Shown piece after piece: positions 1 through 10,028 of a DNA stretch of 64,000 bases (position 1 is the stretch's first letter; the number at the start of each line of letters is the position of its first letter). The stretch spans positions 186,001 to 250,000 of the forward strand of contig NZ_WPZL01000005.1 in assembly GCF_013031245.1 (NCBI RefSeq), given 5' to 3'. The position numbers and the translations under genes were made by a program. Below the pieces are notes generated by a model. The model did not search any database. It was not told the origin of the DNA and saw only the letters and a program-made list of their open reading frames with translations. Source of the stretch: Ruegeria lacuscaerulensis. GTDB taxonomy: Bacteria > Pseudomonadota > Alphaproteobacteria > Rhodobacterales > Rhodobacteraceae.

Positions 1-62
1 TGATCGATGATGGCGTGCCGGTGGCGCCATTGCCTTTCATTCCCAGCAGAAAGACGAACTGA
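1..62 (+). CDS. 3' end of an unidentified gene
   Basis: An open frame enters from the left edge and stops at TGA 60-62, giving a C-terminal tail that ends PFIPSRKTN. The next gene starts at GTG 66, so the two would be translationally coupled and this frame is probably the last 19 codons of an upstream operon member. Nineteen residues are too few to assign a family. The open frame and the tight spacing are seen; that it is a real gene is inferred. Confidence 0.45.
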   Translation, partial: IDDGVPVAPLPFIPSRKTN

Positions 63-65
63 GCC

Positions 66-704
66 GTGCATGTGGTGATCACAGGGGCCAATCGCGGAAT
101 TGGGAAAGCCCTGGCAGATCGCTACAGGGCGAGGGGCGACACACTGACTGGCACCGCGCGGGATAACAGCGCGCAGGTTGTTCTGGATGTGACCGACCCC
201 TCACATCACGATGAATTGGCCACGCGGTTGAAAGGCCAACCGGTCGATCTGCTTATCTGCAATGCCGGAGTGTATTTGGATAAAGGGCAGGACTTCGACG
301 GCTATCCGGCCGAAATGTGGGCGCAGAGCTTTGCAACAAATGTAACCGGGGTATTCCTGACGATTCAGTCGCTTTTGCCTAATCTGCGCGCCGCGCGGGG
401 CAAGGTAGCGATCCTTTCCTCGCAAATGGCGTCTCATACGCGCGCGCTGGGTGGCAGCTATATTTATCGTGCGTCAAAAGCTGCGGTGTTGAATCTGGGT
501 CGAAACCTGGCCACTGATCTGAGCCCGGAGGGCATCGCTGTTGGCATCTATCACCCAGGGTGGGTGCAGACCGACATGGGCGGGACTGCAGCAGAGATCA
601 CAACTGACCAGGCTGTCAACGGCCTGATCGACCGTTTCGATGCGTTGTCACCAGAGACGACTGGTTGTTTCGAAACTTGGGACGGCAGACGCCACGCTTA
701 CTGA
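66..704 (+). CDS. Short-chain dehydrogenase/reductase (SDR)
   Basis: This is a 212-residue Rossmann-fold oxidoreductase. The nucleotide-binding motif TGANRGIG lies at residues 6-13, the NAG motif near 66-68, and the catalytic Tyr134-x-x-x-Lys138 in YRASK. The length is a little short for a classical SDR. It uses a GTG start at 66, three bases after the stop of the upstream partial gene, so it is probably the second gene of an operon. The SDR family oxidises or reduces alcohols and ketones with NAD(P); nothing here tells the substrate. It resembles the CsgA/sniffer-like SDRs often annotated only as SDR family. Its stop overlaps the end of the convergent gene at 698 by 7 bases. Confidence 0.85.
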   Translation: MHVVITGANRGIGKALADRYRARGDTLTGTARDNSAQVVLDVTDPSHHDELATRLKGQPVDLLICNAGVYLDKGQDFDGYPAEMWAQSFATNVTGVFLTIQSLLPNLRAARGKVAILSSQMASHTRALGGSYIYRASKAAVLNLGRNLATDLSPEGIAVGIYHPGWVQTDMGGTAAEITTDQAVNGLIDRFDALSPETTGCFETWDGRRHAY

Positions 705-1054
705 CGGGTCAGCGCCGCTTTGGGAATTTCGTAAACCTCGCCCGGATCAATGAAAATCACCATGATGTCCCCGCGCGTTTCATAGTTGAGCTTTGCAGGA
801 GAACTGCTGGAATTCGGCACGCCGTCAGTGAAATAGATGCTGCGCACTTCGCCGCCCCCCAGACCTACGGCCAAGGTCGTGGTGCCGTCATCATGGTGAC
901 GCAACTCGGCATGGCAACTGCTCATCGGCTCACCAGCGACGGAAGCACAGGGTATAGTGCCCAGAGAGTTCTTTCCGTCCGTTCCGGCCAGAGTAGTTTC
1001 TTGCGCAAGGGCAGAGGAGGACAGCAGGGCAAATGCGATGGCAAGGCGGTACAT
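698..1054 (-). CDS. Small secreted protein, unknown function
   Basis: This 118-residue protein begins MYRLAIAFALLSSSALAQ, a clear Sec signal peptide with an AxA-type cleavage site (ALA-Q). I chose the ATG at 1054 because the longer open frame to 1198 adds an Arg-rich stretch with no signal character. The mature part carries Cys in IPCAS and SSCHAE, which may form a disulfide, and ends ALTRQ. I do not recognise the family. It is convergent with the SDR gene and divergent from lysC, so it is probably transcribed alone, and the likely site of action is the periplasm. Confidence 0.7.
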   Translation of the reverse strand: MYRLAIAFALLSSSALAQETTLAGTDGKNSLGTIPCASVAGEPMSSCHAELRHHDDGTTTLAVGLGGGEVRSIYFTDGVPNSSSSPAKLNYETRGDIMVIFIDPGEVYEIPKAALTRQ

Positions 1055-1218
1055 GGAAAACCTCTTGGAATTTTCGTTGCCTGCAGGCTGACACCCCCGC
1101 GTCAGGTTGTAAAGCGGCCCAATGCCGCGACTGAGGAGGTATTGAACCCTTGCCCTTGCGGCCCCCCTCGCATAAGACGCACGGGATCTGAATTCCAAGG
1201 CGCGGAGATCACACCCCC

Positions 1219-2457
1219 ATGCCCGTACTCGTTATGAAATTCGGTGGCACTTCGGTTGCCAATCTTGACCGCATCCGCCGCGCGGCAAAGCGCATAGGTG
1301 TCGAGGTGGCCAAGGGATACGACGTGATCGTCATCGTCTCGGCCATGTCCGGTAAGACAAATGAACTGGTGGGTTGGGTCGACGAGACCTCTCCGTTGTA
1401 CGACGCGCGTGAATATGATGCGGTTGTGTCTTCGGGCGAGAACGTGACTGCCGGTCTGATGGCGCTGACCCTTCAGGAAATGGACGTCCCGGCGCGCAGC
1501 TGGCAAGGTTGGCAGGTGCCGCTTTTGACCACCAGCGCCCACAGCCAGGCGCGAATTGAAGAAATCCCGACCGACAATATAAGCCAGAAATTTGGCGAGG
1601 GCATGAAGGTCGCTGTTGTTGCCGGTTTTCAGGGCATCAGCCCCGAAGGCCGTATCACCACGCTGGGTCGGGGCGGCTCGGACACGACTGCTGTGGCCTT
1701 TGCTGCGGCGTTCGATGCGGAACGTTGTGACATCTATACGGATGTGGACGGCGTCTATACCACCGATCCGCGCATCTGTGATAAGGCGCGCAAGCTGGAC
1801 CGGATTTCGTTCGAGGAAATGCTCGAACTGGCCTCGCTGGGGGCCAAGGTGCTGCAAACCCGCTCGGTCGAACTGGCGATGCGGTATAAAGTGAAACTGC
1901 GCGTTCTCTCAAGTTTCGAAGAACAATCCGACGAGGCCGGTACGCTGGTCGTTGACGAGGAGGATATCATGGAATCCAATGTTGTGGCCGGTGTGGCCTA
2001 TTCCCGCGACGAGGCCAAGATGACCGTCGTATCGGTGGCGGACCGCCCCGGTATCGCCTCGACCATCTTCACCGCACTCAGCGATGAGGGTGTGAACGTG
2101 GACATGATCGTTCAGAACATCTCGGACGAAGGGCGCACGGACATGACCTTTTCCTGCCCCACCGATCAGGTGGCCCGTGCCGAAAAGGCATTGCTGGCCA
2201 TCAAGGGCAAGGGCGAACTGAACTACGCCGAACTGGTCGCAGACGAGGATGTTTGCAAGGTCTCGGTTGTGGGGATCGGCATGCGCTCGCAGTCGGGTGT
2301 TGCGGCGAAAATGTTCAAGATACTCTCGGATGAGGGGATCAACATCAAAGTCATTACAACCTCTGAGATAAAAATTTCCGTTCTGGTGGACAGGAAATAC
2401 ATGGAACTTGCCGTTCAGGCACTGCATGATGCTTTTGAACTGGACAAGGCGGCCTGA
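1219..2457 (+). CDS. lysC: Aspartate kinase
   Basis: This enzyme phosphorylates L-aspartate, the first step to lysine (via diaminopimelate), threonine and methionine. The 412 residues are the usual length of the monofunctional class. The amino-acid kinase domain opens with MKFGGTSVAN, has the TLGRGGSDTTAVA substrate motif near 150, and is followed by two ACT domains (from about 265) that give feedback control by lysine and threonine. The ATG follows a weak ribosome site in a short leader after the divergent gene at 1054. ptsP follows 46 bases downstream on the same strand, a pairing common in alphaproteobacteria. The function is confident. Confidence 0.97.
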   Translation: MPVLVMKFGGTSVANLDRIRRAAKRIGVEVAKGYDVIVIVSAMSGKTNELVGWVDETSPLYDAREYDAVVSSGENVTAGLMALTLQEMDVPARSWQGWQVPLLTTSAHSQARIEEIPTDNISQKFGEGMKVAVVAGFQGISPEGRITTLGRGGSDTTAVAFAAAFDAERCDIYTDVDGVYTTDPRICDKARKLDRISFEEMLELASLGAKVLQTRSVELAMRYKVKLRVLSSFEEQSDEAGTLVVDEEDIMESNVVAGVAYSRDEAKMTVVSVADRPGIASTIFTALSDEGVNVDMIVQNISDEGRTDMTFSCPTDQVARAEKALLAIKGKGELNYAELVADEDVCKVSVVGIGMRSQSGVAAKMFKILSDEGINIKVITTSEIKISVLVDRKYMELAVQALHDAFELDKAA

Positions 2458-2503
2458 GCATTTCGGCCACGGGTTTCGCCTGACACCATAGAACGGTTGG
2501 GCC

Positions 2504-4747
2504 ATGGCGGACGGCACCGAAACAGAATCCCGCAAGCTGCTGGGGCGGCTGCGCGAAGAGATGGCGAGCGAAGCCGCCGGTCAGGAACGTCTTGACCGGA
2601 TCACACATCTGATCGCCGACAGCATCCGGGCTGAGGTATGCTCGATCTACCTGTTCCGCGATGAAGAGACGCTGGAGCTTTGCGCGACCGAGGGTCTGTC
2701 ACCCGAGGCGGTGCACAAAACCCGGATGCGACTGGGGGAAGGTCTGGTAGGCCGCGTCGCCCAATCCGGCAAGGTGGTTAACACTGCAGATGCGCCCTCG
2801 GCCAAGGGCTTCCGGTATATGCCGGAAACCGGCGAAGAGCGGTTCACCTCTTTCCTTGGTGTTCCGGTTCAGCGCTTGGGTGAAAAGCTGGGGGTTCTTG
2901 TGGTTCAGTCCCGTGAGGCACGGGAATTCTCCGCCGATGAAATCTATGCGCTGGAGGTGGTGGCCATGGTTTTGGCCGAAATGGCGGAACTTGGCGCCTT
3001 TGTGGGTGAGGGCGCGGCACTGTCACCACGCCACCAGCAATCCGTTCAGTTGATGGGCGGTCCCGCGCAGGAAGGCTCGGCGGAAGGCCATGTATGGCTG
3101 CATGAACCCCGTGTCGTTGTGACCAATCCGATTGCGGATGACCCGCACCGTGAACGCGAGCGGCTGACCGAAGCGGTCGAGGAACTGCGCGTGGGCGTCG
3201 ACAAGATGCTGGAAATTTCGCAGGGCGGGGACAAGGAACAGCTTCAGGTTCTCGAGGCTTACCGCATGTTTGCCAATTCCAAAGGCTGGATGCGCCGGAT
3301 GGAAGAGGACATAGGGCTTGGTCTCAGCGCCGAAGCGGCGGTCGAGAAGGAACAATCCCAAGCCCGCGCCCGCATGGGGCAGGTCACGGACCCCTATTTG
3401 CGCGAACGGCTGGCCGATCTGGATGATCTGTCCAACCGGCTGCTGCGCATTCTGACCGGGCAGGGCAATACCAATGGGGCCGATCTGCCACCCGACCCGA
3501 TCCTGATCGCACGCAATATCGGGCCCGGCGATCTGCTGGAGTATGGCCGCTCGCTGAAAGGCATCGTGCTTGAGGAAGGCTCGGTCGGTAGCCACGCCAC
3601 CATTGTCGCCCGAGCGCTGGCGATCCCGCTGGTCGTGCATGTGGGCCGGATCACGACCGAGGCGCTGAATGGTGACCACATTCTGGTTGATGGTGATCAT
3701 GGCGTTGTGCATCTGCGCCCCGAAGATACGGTGGTTAGTGCGTTCCGTGACAAAATCGCCATGCAGGCCAAAGCGCAGGAGCGCTATGCCTCGATCCGCG
3801 AAACCCCGACCGTGACCAGGGACGGTGAGCGGATCAATCTGGTAATGAACGCGGGCCTGATGGCCGACCTTCCATCTCTGGGCAATTCAGGGGCCGAAGG
3901 CGTGGGTTTGTTCCGCACTGAGTTGCAATTCCTGATTCGCAACCAAATGCCCAAGAGATCCGAGCTTGTCTCACAATATCAGCGGGTTCTGGACGCGGCG
4001 GGGGATAAGCGCGTGGTGTTCCGCACACTGGATATCGGCTCGGACAAGGTTCTGCCCTACATGAAACATGTGGCCGAACCGAATCCGGCGCTGGGCTGGC
4101 GCGCGATCCGCGTAGGCCTGGACAAGCGTGGCGTCATGCGGATGCAGTTGCAGGCTCTGATGCGCGCCGCCAATGGCCGGCCTCTGACGGTGATGTTTCC
4201 CTTTGTGGCGCAGGCCGATGAGTTTCGCGAGGCGAAGTGGGAGGTCAACAAGACCATCGAACGGGAAAAACGCCTTGGCCACGTACTGCCCGAGACAATC
4301 GAAGTCGGTGCGATGCTGGAAACCCCGTCGCTCGCTTTTGCGCCACAGAAATTCTTTGATGAGGTCGATTTCGTTTCTATCGGCGGTAATGACCTGAAGC
4401 AGTTCTTTTTCGCTGCCGACCGCGAAAACGAACTGGTACGCCGCCGCTATGACACGCTGAACGTCAGCTTCCTGAGTTTCATCGAGCGGATTGTCGAACG
4501 CTGCAATATCTCGAACACGCCGCTGAGTTTCTGTGGCGAGGATGCGGGTCGCCCGGTTGAAGCGCTCTGCTTGGCTGCGATGGGCATCCGGTCGCTGTCC
4601 ATGCGCCCGGCGTCGATTGGCCCGGTCAAAAGCGTCCTGTTACGCGCTGACTTGCAATCGCTGCGCAAAATTATTGCCGACGCAAGGCACCGTGGCGAGC
4701 AATCTGTAAGGCCCGCCGTCATGGAATGGCTGCGCAATCAAGGGTGA
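2504..4747 (+). CDS. ptsP: PEP-protein phosphotransferase PtsP (EI-Ntr)
   Basis: This is enzyme I of the nitrogen-type phosphotransferase system. It takes phosphate from PEP and passes it to NPr (PtsO) and EIIA-Ntr, a regulatory relay rather than sugar uptake. In its 747 residues an N-terminal GAF domain (about 20-160) comes first, then the enzyme I N-terminal domain. The phosphohistidine domain has His364 in the GSHATIVARA motif, and the C-terminal PEP-binding barrel carries GGNDLKQF and FCGED motifs. No HPr, NPr or EIIA gene is nearby. It lies 46 bases after lysC and is probably co-transcribed. Confidence 0.96.
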   Translation: MADGTETESRKLLGRLREEMASEAAGQERLDRITHLIADSIRAEVCSIYLFRDEETLELCATEGLSPEAVHKTRMRLGEGLVGRVAQSGKVVNTADAPSAKGFRYMPETGEERFTSFLGVPVQRLGEKLGVLVVQSREAREFSADEIYALEVVAMVLAEMAELGAFVGEGAALSPRHQQSVQLMGGPAQEGSAEGHVWLHEPRVVVTNPIADDPHRERERLTEAVEELRVGVDKMLEISQGGDKEQLQVLEAYRMFANSKGWMRRMEEDIGLGLSAEAAVEKEQSQARARMGQVTDPYLRERLADLDDLSNRLLRILTGQGNTNGADLPPDPILIARNIGPGDLLEYGRSLKGIVLEEGSVGSHATIVARALAIPLVVHVGRITTEALNGDHILVDGDHGVVHLRPEDTVVSAFRDKIAMQAKAQERYASIRETPTVTRDGERINLVMNAGLMADLPSLGNSGAEGVGLFRTELQFLIRNQMPKRSELVSQYQRVLDAAGDKRVVFRTLDIGSDKVLPYMKHVAEPNPALGWRAIRVGLDKRGVMRMQLQALMRAANGRPLTVMFPFVAQADEFREAKWEVNKTIEREKRLGHVLPETIEVGAMLETPSLAFAPQKFFDEVDFVSIGGNDLKQFFFAADRENELVRRRYDTLNVSFLSFIERIVERCNISNTPLSFCGEDAGRPVEALCLAAMGIRSLSMRPASIGPVKSVLLRADLQSLRKIIADARHRGEQSVRPAVMEWLRNQG

Positions 4748-4800
4748 ACTCCCAAATGCGGGCTTGCTTTCTGCATTCGCATTGCCTATCCAAGCCGCAA

Positions 4801-4816
4801 ATGTTAGCGATAACAT
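4801..4816. promoter_or_regulatory. LacI-family-type operator before zwf
   Basis: The 16-base palindrome ATGTTA-gcga-TAACAT has perfect 6-base arms and lies 70 bases upstream of the zwf start. Its form matches the class of sites bound by LacI-family sugar regulators; the E. coli gluconate regulator GntR, which controls edd-eda, uses the same arms. The palindrome is seen; that a LacI-family gluconate or sugar-acid regulator binds it is inferred, and no such regulator gene is in the window. Confidence 0.6.
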
Positions 4817-4886
4817 AACTCATGTCACAGGCACTGCAGATTTGTGGTGCTATGGTGGCTCAGTTGGAAACTGAAGGAGCCTGTCG

Positions 4887-6332
4887 ATGGTTTCACGCGT
4901 AATTCCGGTTAACCCGTTCGACCTGGTGTTGTTCGGTGCGACCGGCGATCTGGCACAGCGCAAGATATTGCCGGGCCTTTGTCACAGGTTTGAAGTGGGG
5001 CAGATGCCGGAAGAGGCCCGGATTATCGGGTCGGCCCGATCCGATATGGACGGGGATGCGTTTCGCGCCCAGGTTCGTACTTCGATGAAGGAATTCGCGC
5101 CTGAAATCGAAACAGATGTGCTGGATCGGTTTTTGGAGCGGGTGGACTATGTGTCGGTTGACGCTTTGGGCAAAGCAGGGTGGACAGATCTGGCCAAAGC
5201 CCTGCGTCCGGATGTCGTGCGCGCCTTTTATCTGTCAGTTGGCCCCAATCTGTTTTCGGGCATTGCACAACGTCTTAACGAACATGGCCTTGCTACGCCT
5301 GAAAGCCGCATTGTGGTGGAAAAGCCCTTTGGCCACGATCTGGCCTCGGCCAAAGCTTTGAACGAAGGCCTGCGCGCCTGTTTCGAAGAGCATCAGATCT
5401 ACCGGATCGACCATTATCTGGGAAAAGAGACGGTGCAGAACCTGATGGCGCTGCGCTTTGCCAACTCTCTGTTTGAACCGCTGTGGAATTCCACCCATAT
5501 CGACCACGTCCAGATCACCGTGGCGGAAACGGTCAGCGTCGAAGGGCGCGGGGCTTATTACGATCAGTCCGGCGCAATGCGGGATATGATCCAGAATCAT
5601 CTTGTGCAGTTGTTGTGTCTGACCGCAATGGAGCCACCTTCGAAATTTGCTCCCAACGCGGTGCGTGATGAAAAGGTCAAGGTTATCGAGGCGCTGGAAC
5701 CTGTGGCACCTTCGGATATTGCGCGCGGTCAGTACCGCGCGGAACATGGCGCGGGCGGCTATGTCGATCACGTCAGTAACCCCGCCAGCCGAACCGAAAG
5801 TTTCATCGCGCTCAAGGTTCATCTGGGCAACTGGCGCTGGGCCGGAGTGCCTTTCTACCTGCGTACCGGCAAGCGACTGCGTGCACGGGAATCCGAGATT
5901 GCGGTAATTTTCCGAGACCCTCCGCACACGATTTTCCCGAATGTTGGCCCTCTGCACGGTAATGTGCTGGTGATCCGTCTGCAGCCCGACGAGGGCATAA
6001 CCCTGCGCACCACAATCAAAGAGCCGGGGCAGGGCGGTTTCCGCCTGTCCGACGTGGCCCTGGACATGAGCTTTGCCGAAGCTTTGGGCGATGAGTCGAA
6101 ATCGCCGGATGCCTATGAACGGCTTATTATGGACGTGATCCGCGGCGACCAGACCCTGTTCATGCGTGGGGACGAAGCCGAGGCAGCCTGGGCCTGGGTT
6201 GATCCCATCATTCAGGGATGGGAAGACCGTGGAGACCGTCCCTCACGCTATGATCAGGGTAGTTCAGGCCCCGAAGAAGCATTGATGCTGATGCATCGTG
6301 ATGGGCGCCGCTGGCGTCAGATCGGAGGTTAA
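4887..6332 (+). CDS. zwf: Glucose-6-phosphate 1-dehydrogenase
   Basis: This 481-residue enzyme oxidises glucose-6-phosphate to 6-phosphogluconolactone with NADP or NAD. The Rossmann motif [10 protein letters not shown] is near residue 18, and the catalytic signature RIDHYLGKE is at about 173-181, with its His and the Lys of GKE used in substrate binding. The start ATG has a good ribosome site (GAAGGAG). It is the first gene of zwf-edd-eda. Its last codons hold the GGAGG ribosome site for edd, whose ATG comes 2 bases after the zwf stop, so the two are translationally coupled. 6-Phosphogluconolactonase (pgl), often next to zwf, is absent here. Confidence 0.97.
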   Translation: MVSRVIPVNPFDLVLFGATGDLAQRKILPGLCHRFEVGQMPEEARIIGSARSDMDGDAFRAQVRTSMKEFAPEIETDVLDRFLERVDYVSVDALGKAGWTDLAKALRPDVVRAFYLSVGPNLFSGIAQRLNEHGLATPESRIVVEKPFGHDLASAKALNEGLRACFEEHQIYRIDHYLGKETVQNLMALRFANSLFEPLWNSTHIDHVQITVAETVSVEGRGAYYDQSGAMRDMIQNHLVQLLCLTAMEPPSKFAPNAVRDEKVKVIEALEPVAPSDIARGQYRAEHGAGGYVDHVSNPASRTESFIALKVHLGNWRWAGVPFYLRTGKRLRARESEIAVIFRDPPHTIFPNVGPLHGNVLVIRLQPDEGITLRTTIKEPGQGGFRLSDVALDMSFAEALGDESKSPDAYERLIMDVIRGDQTLFMRGDEAEAAWAWVDPIIQGWEDRGDRPSRYDQGSSGPEEALMLMHRDGRRWRQIGG

Positions 6333-6334
6333 CG

Positions 6335-8140
6335 ATGGTTCATTCAGTTATTACCGATGTCACCCAACGGATCATCGACCGCAGCGCCGATCTGCGCGGC
6401 CCCCATGTGGAGCGGATGGAGCATGCCCGGTCGAAAGGCCCCGCCCGTGCGCATCTGTCCTGCAGCGGTCAGGCTCATGCCTATGCCGGCGCGGGTGCGG
6501 ATCAGCAGTCGATGGCCACCGGAACCGCCGGTAATCTCGGTATCGTCACGGCCTATAACGACATGCTCTCCGCGCACCAGCCGTTCGAGCGTTACCCCGA
6601 ACTGATCCGTCAGACCATCCGCGCGGCGGGCGGCACGGCACAGATTGCTGGCGGCGTTCCTGCGATGTGCGATGGTGTCACACAGGGCGAGGCGGGGATG
6701 GAGCTGTCCCTGTTTTCCCGCGACGTGATCGCCTTGGCGACGGGCGTGGCGCTGAGCCACAATACCTATGACGCGGCTGTATTTCTTGGTGTCTGCGATA
6801 AGATTGTGCCGGGACTTGTGATCGGGGCGCAGGCATTTGGCCACCTGCCAGCCGTGTTCCTGCCCGCCGGTCCGATGACCAGCGGCTTGCCGAACGACGA
6901 AAAGGCCAAAGTCCGCCAGAAATTCGCCGCCGGAGAGGTCGGCCGCGAAGAACTGATGGCCGCCGAAATGGCCGCCTATCATGGTCCCGGCACCTGCACC
7001 TTTTACGGCACTGCCAACACCAACCAGATGTTGATGGAATTCATGGGTCTGCACCTTCCGGGATCCAGCTTTGTCAACCCGAACACCCCGTTGCGGGACG
7101 CGCTGACCGAGGAAGGCGCGCGGCGTGCCTTGTCGCTCAGCGCCTTGGGCAACAGTTACACGCCGGTCTATCAGGTTCTTGATGAACGTGCCTTTGTGAA
7201 CGGCATCGTTGGCCTGATGGCAACGGGCGGCTCGACCAACCTTTTGATTCACCTGATCGCCATGGCGCGGGCGGGCGGTATCGTGCTGGACTGGCAGGAT
7301 TTTTCCGACATCTCTGCTGTTGTGCCGCTGGTCGCGCGGGTCTACCCCAATGGCCTGGCAGACGTGAACCATTTCCACGCCGCAGGTGGTCTGGGTTATT
7401 GCATTGGCACTCTGTTGGAAGACGGTCTGTTACACCCGGACACTCTGACCGTCGCGGGGCAAGGCCTGCACAACTACACCAAGGAACCCAAGCTGAAAGA
7501 CGATGATCTGATCTGGGAAGAGGGCGCTGGCCACAGCCTGAACGATAAGATTGTGCGCTCGGCCAAGGACCCGTTCCAACCCACTGGCGGTCTGTCGCGC
7601 CTGACCGGAAATCTGGGCACCGCCGTCATGAAGGTTTCAGCTGTGGCGCCTGAACATCAGGTGGTCGAGGCACCGGTCCGTGTCTTCCACGATCAGGATG
7701 AAGTCAAAGCCGCCTTCAAGGCCGGAGAGTTCACTGATGACGTCATCGTCGTCGTTCGGTTCCAAGGACCCAAAGCCAACGGGATGCCCGAGTTGCACTC
7801 GCTGACCCCGATCCTGTCAATCCTGCAGGGCAGGGGGCAAAAAGTAGCGCTGGTCACCGATGGCCGCATGTCTGGTGCGTCAGGTAAGGTCCCTGCCGCG
7901 ATCCATGTCTGCCCCGAGGCGTTGGATGGTGGTCCCATTGCTTACCTGCAAGATGGTGATGTTCTGAGGGTCGATGCCTCTAATGGTGAGTTGGAGATCC
8001 AGACAAAGGGCGTGTTGGACCGCACCCCAGCCGTCGCCGATCTTTCGGCCAACCAGTTCGGTAGCGGGCGCGATCTGTTCAGCGCCTTCCGCAACGCTGT
8101 CGGCTCGGCGGATGCCGGTGCCAGTATTTTCGGAGCGTAA
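6335..8140 (+). CDS. edd: Phosphogluconate dehydratase
   Basis: This enzyme converts 6-phosphogluconate to 2-keto-3-deoxy-6-phosphogluconate, the committed Entner-Doudoroff step. It has 601 residues, the usual length of the IlvD/Edd family. Cysteines in [10 protein letters not shown] and [11 protein letters not shown], with a further one in the C-terminal half (HVCPEA), are of the kind that hold the 4Fe-4S cluster. The motif [13 protein letters not shown] is the family signature near the C terminus. It lies between zwf (2-base gap) and eda (3-base gap) in one operon. Family members are typically sensitive to oxygen and superoxide because of the cluster. Confidence 0.96.
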   Translation: MVHSVITDVTQRIIDRSADLRGPHVERMEHARSKGPARAHLSCSGQAHAYAGAGADQQSMATGTAGNLGIVTAYNDMLSAHQPFERYPELIRQTIRAAGGTAQIAGGVPAMCDGVTQGEAGMELSLFSRDVIALATGVALSHNTYDAAVFLGVCDKIVPGLVIGAQAFGHLPAVFLPAGPMTSGLPNDEKAKVRQKFAAGEVGREELMAAEMAAYHGPGTCTFYGTANTNQMLMEFMGLHLPGSSFVNPNTPLRDALTEEGARRALSLSALGNSYTPVYQVLDERAFVNGIVGLMATGGSTNLLIHLIAMARAGGIVLDWQDFSDISAVVPLVARVYPNGLADVNHFHAAGGLGYCIGTLLEDGLLHPDTLTVAGQGLHNYTKEPKLKDDDLIWEEGAGHSLNDKIVRSAKDPFQPTGGLSRLTGNLGTAVMKVSAVAPEHQVVEAPVRVFHDQDEVKAAFKAGEFTDDVIVVVRFQGPKANGMPELHSLTPILSILQGRGQKVALVTDGRMSGASGKVPAAIHVCPEALDGGPIAYLQDGDVLRVDASNGELEIQTKGVLDRTPAVADLSANQFGSGRDLFSAFRNAVGSADAGASIFGA

Positions 8141-8143
8141 GAC

Positions 8144-8779
8144 ATGTCTGCAAAAACCCAACGCACCCGCGAAATCTGTGCGCTTGCGCCCATCGTGCCG
8201 GTTCTGGTGGTCGACGACGCAGCACAGGCGCGTCCCTTGGCCGAGGCGCTGGTTGCCGGGGGGCTGCCAGCGTTGGAAGTCACCCTGCGCACTCCGGCGG
8301 CCCTGGATGCCATCCGCGCCATGGCCGAGGTTCCCGGAGGGGTTGTCGGTGCAGGTACGCTTGTCACCCCCGATGATGTCCGCGCAGCCAAAGAGGCAGG
8401 GGCGCAATTCGGCGTTTCACCCGGTGCCACCGATGCTCTGATCGCCGCGTGCGAGGCCGAGGGTTTGCCCCTGCTGCCCGGCGCGGCCACTGCGAGCGAG
8501 GCGATGCGCCTGCTGGCGCGGGGCTATGACATGCTGAAATTCTTCCCGGCAGAGGCGTCGGGTGGAGCCCCGGCCCTGAAAGCCATCGGCGCACCTCTGC
8601 CGCAAATCAGTTTCTGCCCGACCGGCGGGGTCACGCCCTCGAATGCGCAGGACTACCTGTCGCTGTCCAATGTCGTTTGCGCTGGTGGCAGCTGGGTTGC
8701 GCCGAAACAGATGGTGGTAAGCGGCGACTGGGCCGAGATCGAAACACTTGCGCGCGAGGCGTCAAAGCTGATGGATTGA
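8144..8779 (+). CDS. eda: KDPG aldolase
   Basis: This 211-residue class I aldolase splits 2-keto-3-deoxy-6-phosphogluconate into pyruvate and glyceraldehyde-3-phosphate. The Schiff-base lysine lies in MLKFFPAEASGG, and the catalytic Glu is in LEVTLRTPAAL. Its ATG is 3 bases after the edd stop, completing the zwf-edd-eda operon. The three enzymes take glucose-6-phosphate to pyruvate, given a lactonase from elsewhere or spontaneous hydrolysis. A class V aminotransferase gene follows after about 50 bases. Confidence 0.96.
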   Translation: MSAKTQRTREICALAPIVPVLVVDDAAQARPLAEALVAGGLPALEVTLRTPAALDAIRAMAEVPGGVVGAGTLVTPDDVRAAKEAGAQFGVSPGATDALIAACEAEGLPLLPGAATASEAMRLLARGYDMLKFFPAEASGGAPALKAIGAPLPQISFCPTGGVTPSNAQDYLSLSNVVCAGGSWVAPKQMVVSGDWAEIETLAREASKLMD

Positions 8780-8830
8780 CGCGCCGCGCCCTCTCGCTAG
8801 GGTAGGCGTCAATTCAGACAGGTTGACCCC

Positions 8831-10027
8831 ATGACAAACCAAATCTCCCTTGCGCAAGGGCGCGAGTATCTGGCCATTCCCGGTCCTTCGGTCATACCCG
8901 ACGCGGTTCTGCAGGCAATGCACCGCCCGTCACCCAACATTTATGACGGCGAACTGATCGATATGATGCCCGGCCTGACCCGCGACCTGCGCCGCGTGGC
9001 CCGGACTAAACACAACGTGGCGATTTACATTGCCAACGGTCACGGCACGTGGGAGGCTGCGCTGTCCAATGTGATCGCGCCGGGCGAGGTCGTGCTCGCC
9101 CCCGCCTCGGGTCTCTTCACCCATGGCTGGGCCGAAATGGCCGAGGGTATCGGGGCCAAAGTCCAGTTGATCGATTTCGGTACGTCTTCTGCGTGGGATT
9201 TCGACCGTATCGCCGGCGCCTTACGCGCCGATACGGCGCATCAGATCAAGGCGGTTCTGGCCGTGCACGTGGACACGTCCAGTTCGATCCGAAACGACAT
9301 TCCGACGCTGCGGGCGCTGCTGAACGAACTGGATCACCCGGCGCTGCTGATGGCGGATTGCATCGCCTCGGTGGGGTGCGATCGGTACGAGATGGATGAA
9401 TGGGGCGTCGATGTCACGGTCACTGCATGTCAGAAAGGTTTGATGACACCGGCGGGTGTCGGCTTTGTTTTCTTCAACGACAAAGCTCAGGCCAAACGCG
9501 CTGCCATGCCGCGCGTTTCGCAATACTGGGATTGGCAACGGCGTGTGAATCCCGAAGTTTTCTACCAGTATTTTAACGGCACGGCGCCGACTCATCACCT
9601 TTACGGCCTGCGTGCAGCGCTGGACATGATTCACGCCGAGGGACTCGAAAGCGTCTGGACGCGCCATGAACGCCTCGCCGCGGCGATCTGGGCCGCCTGT
9701 GAGATTTGGGCTCAGGGTGGTGCGCTGCAACTGAACGTTGCCGACCGTACACATCGCAGCCACGCTGTAACCGCCCTGCGCCTGACGGACGGGCTCGGTA
9801 CTCCGCTGCGTGTGTTTACCGAGAGCCAGCTGGGTTTGACGCTGGGAATTGGCCTGGGGATGGAGGATTGGGACGGGTGCTTCCGCCTTGGTCACATGGG
9901 CCATGTGAACGGCCAGATGGTTATGGCCATGCTGGGCGGGGTGGAAACAGCCCTGGCTGCGCTGGACATCCCGCGCGGCAAGGGCGCTCTTGAGGCTGCG
10001 GCGTCTGCTTTGGCCTCTGCTGGATAA
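8831..10027 (+). CDS. Class V aminotransferase (alanine/serine-glyoxylate type)
   Basis: This 398-residue PLP enzyme of fold type I opens YLAIPGPSVIPDAVLQAM, the usual opening of the alanine-glyoxylate and serine-glyoxylate aminotransferases. The PLP lysine is K202 in ACQKGLMTPAG, with the Asp of LMADCIASVG upstream. Members move amino groups from serine or alanine to glyoxylate and serve in the serine cycle, photorespiration-like salvage or purine catabolism. Which substrate applies here is not visible. It sits about 50 bases after eda and may be read through from that operon. The next gene is convergent with one base between the stops. Confidence 0.85.
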   Translation: MTNQISLAQGREYLAIPGPSVIPDAVLQAMHRPSPNIYDGELIDMMPGLTRDLRRVARTKHNVAIYIANGHGTWEAALSNVIAPGEVVLAPASGLFTHGWAEMAEGIGAKVQLIDFGTSSAWDFDRIAGALRADTAHQIKAVLAVHVDTSSSIRNDIPTLRALLNELDHPALLMADCIASVGCDRYEMDEWGVDVTVTACQKGLMTPAGVGFVFFNDKAQAKRAAMPRVSQYWDWQRRVNPEVFYQYFNGTAPTHHLYGLRAALDMIHAEGLESVWTRHERLAAAIWAACEIWAQGGALQLNVADRTHRSHAVTALRLTDGLGTPLRVFTESQLGLTLGIGLGMEDWDGCFRLGHMGHVNGQMVMAMLGGVETALAALDIPRGKGALEAAASALASAG

Positions 10028-10028
10028 G

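Noticed and set aside
1102..1857. 251-codon minus-strand frame opposite lysC
   Set aside because: It is a shadow of the high-GC lysC frame with no ribosome site or family likeness. The same reasoning removes the long opposite-strand frames in ptsP, edd, argD, lepA, clpX, valS and the symporter kinase.
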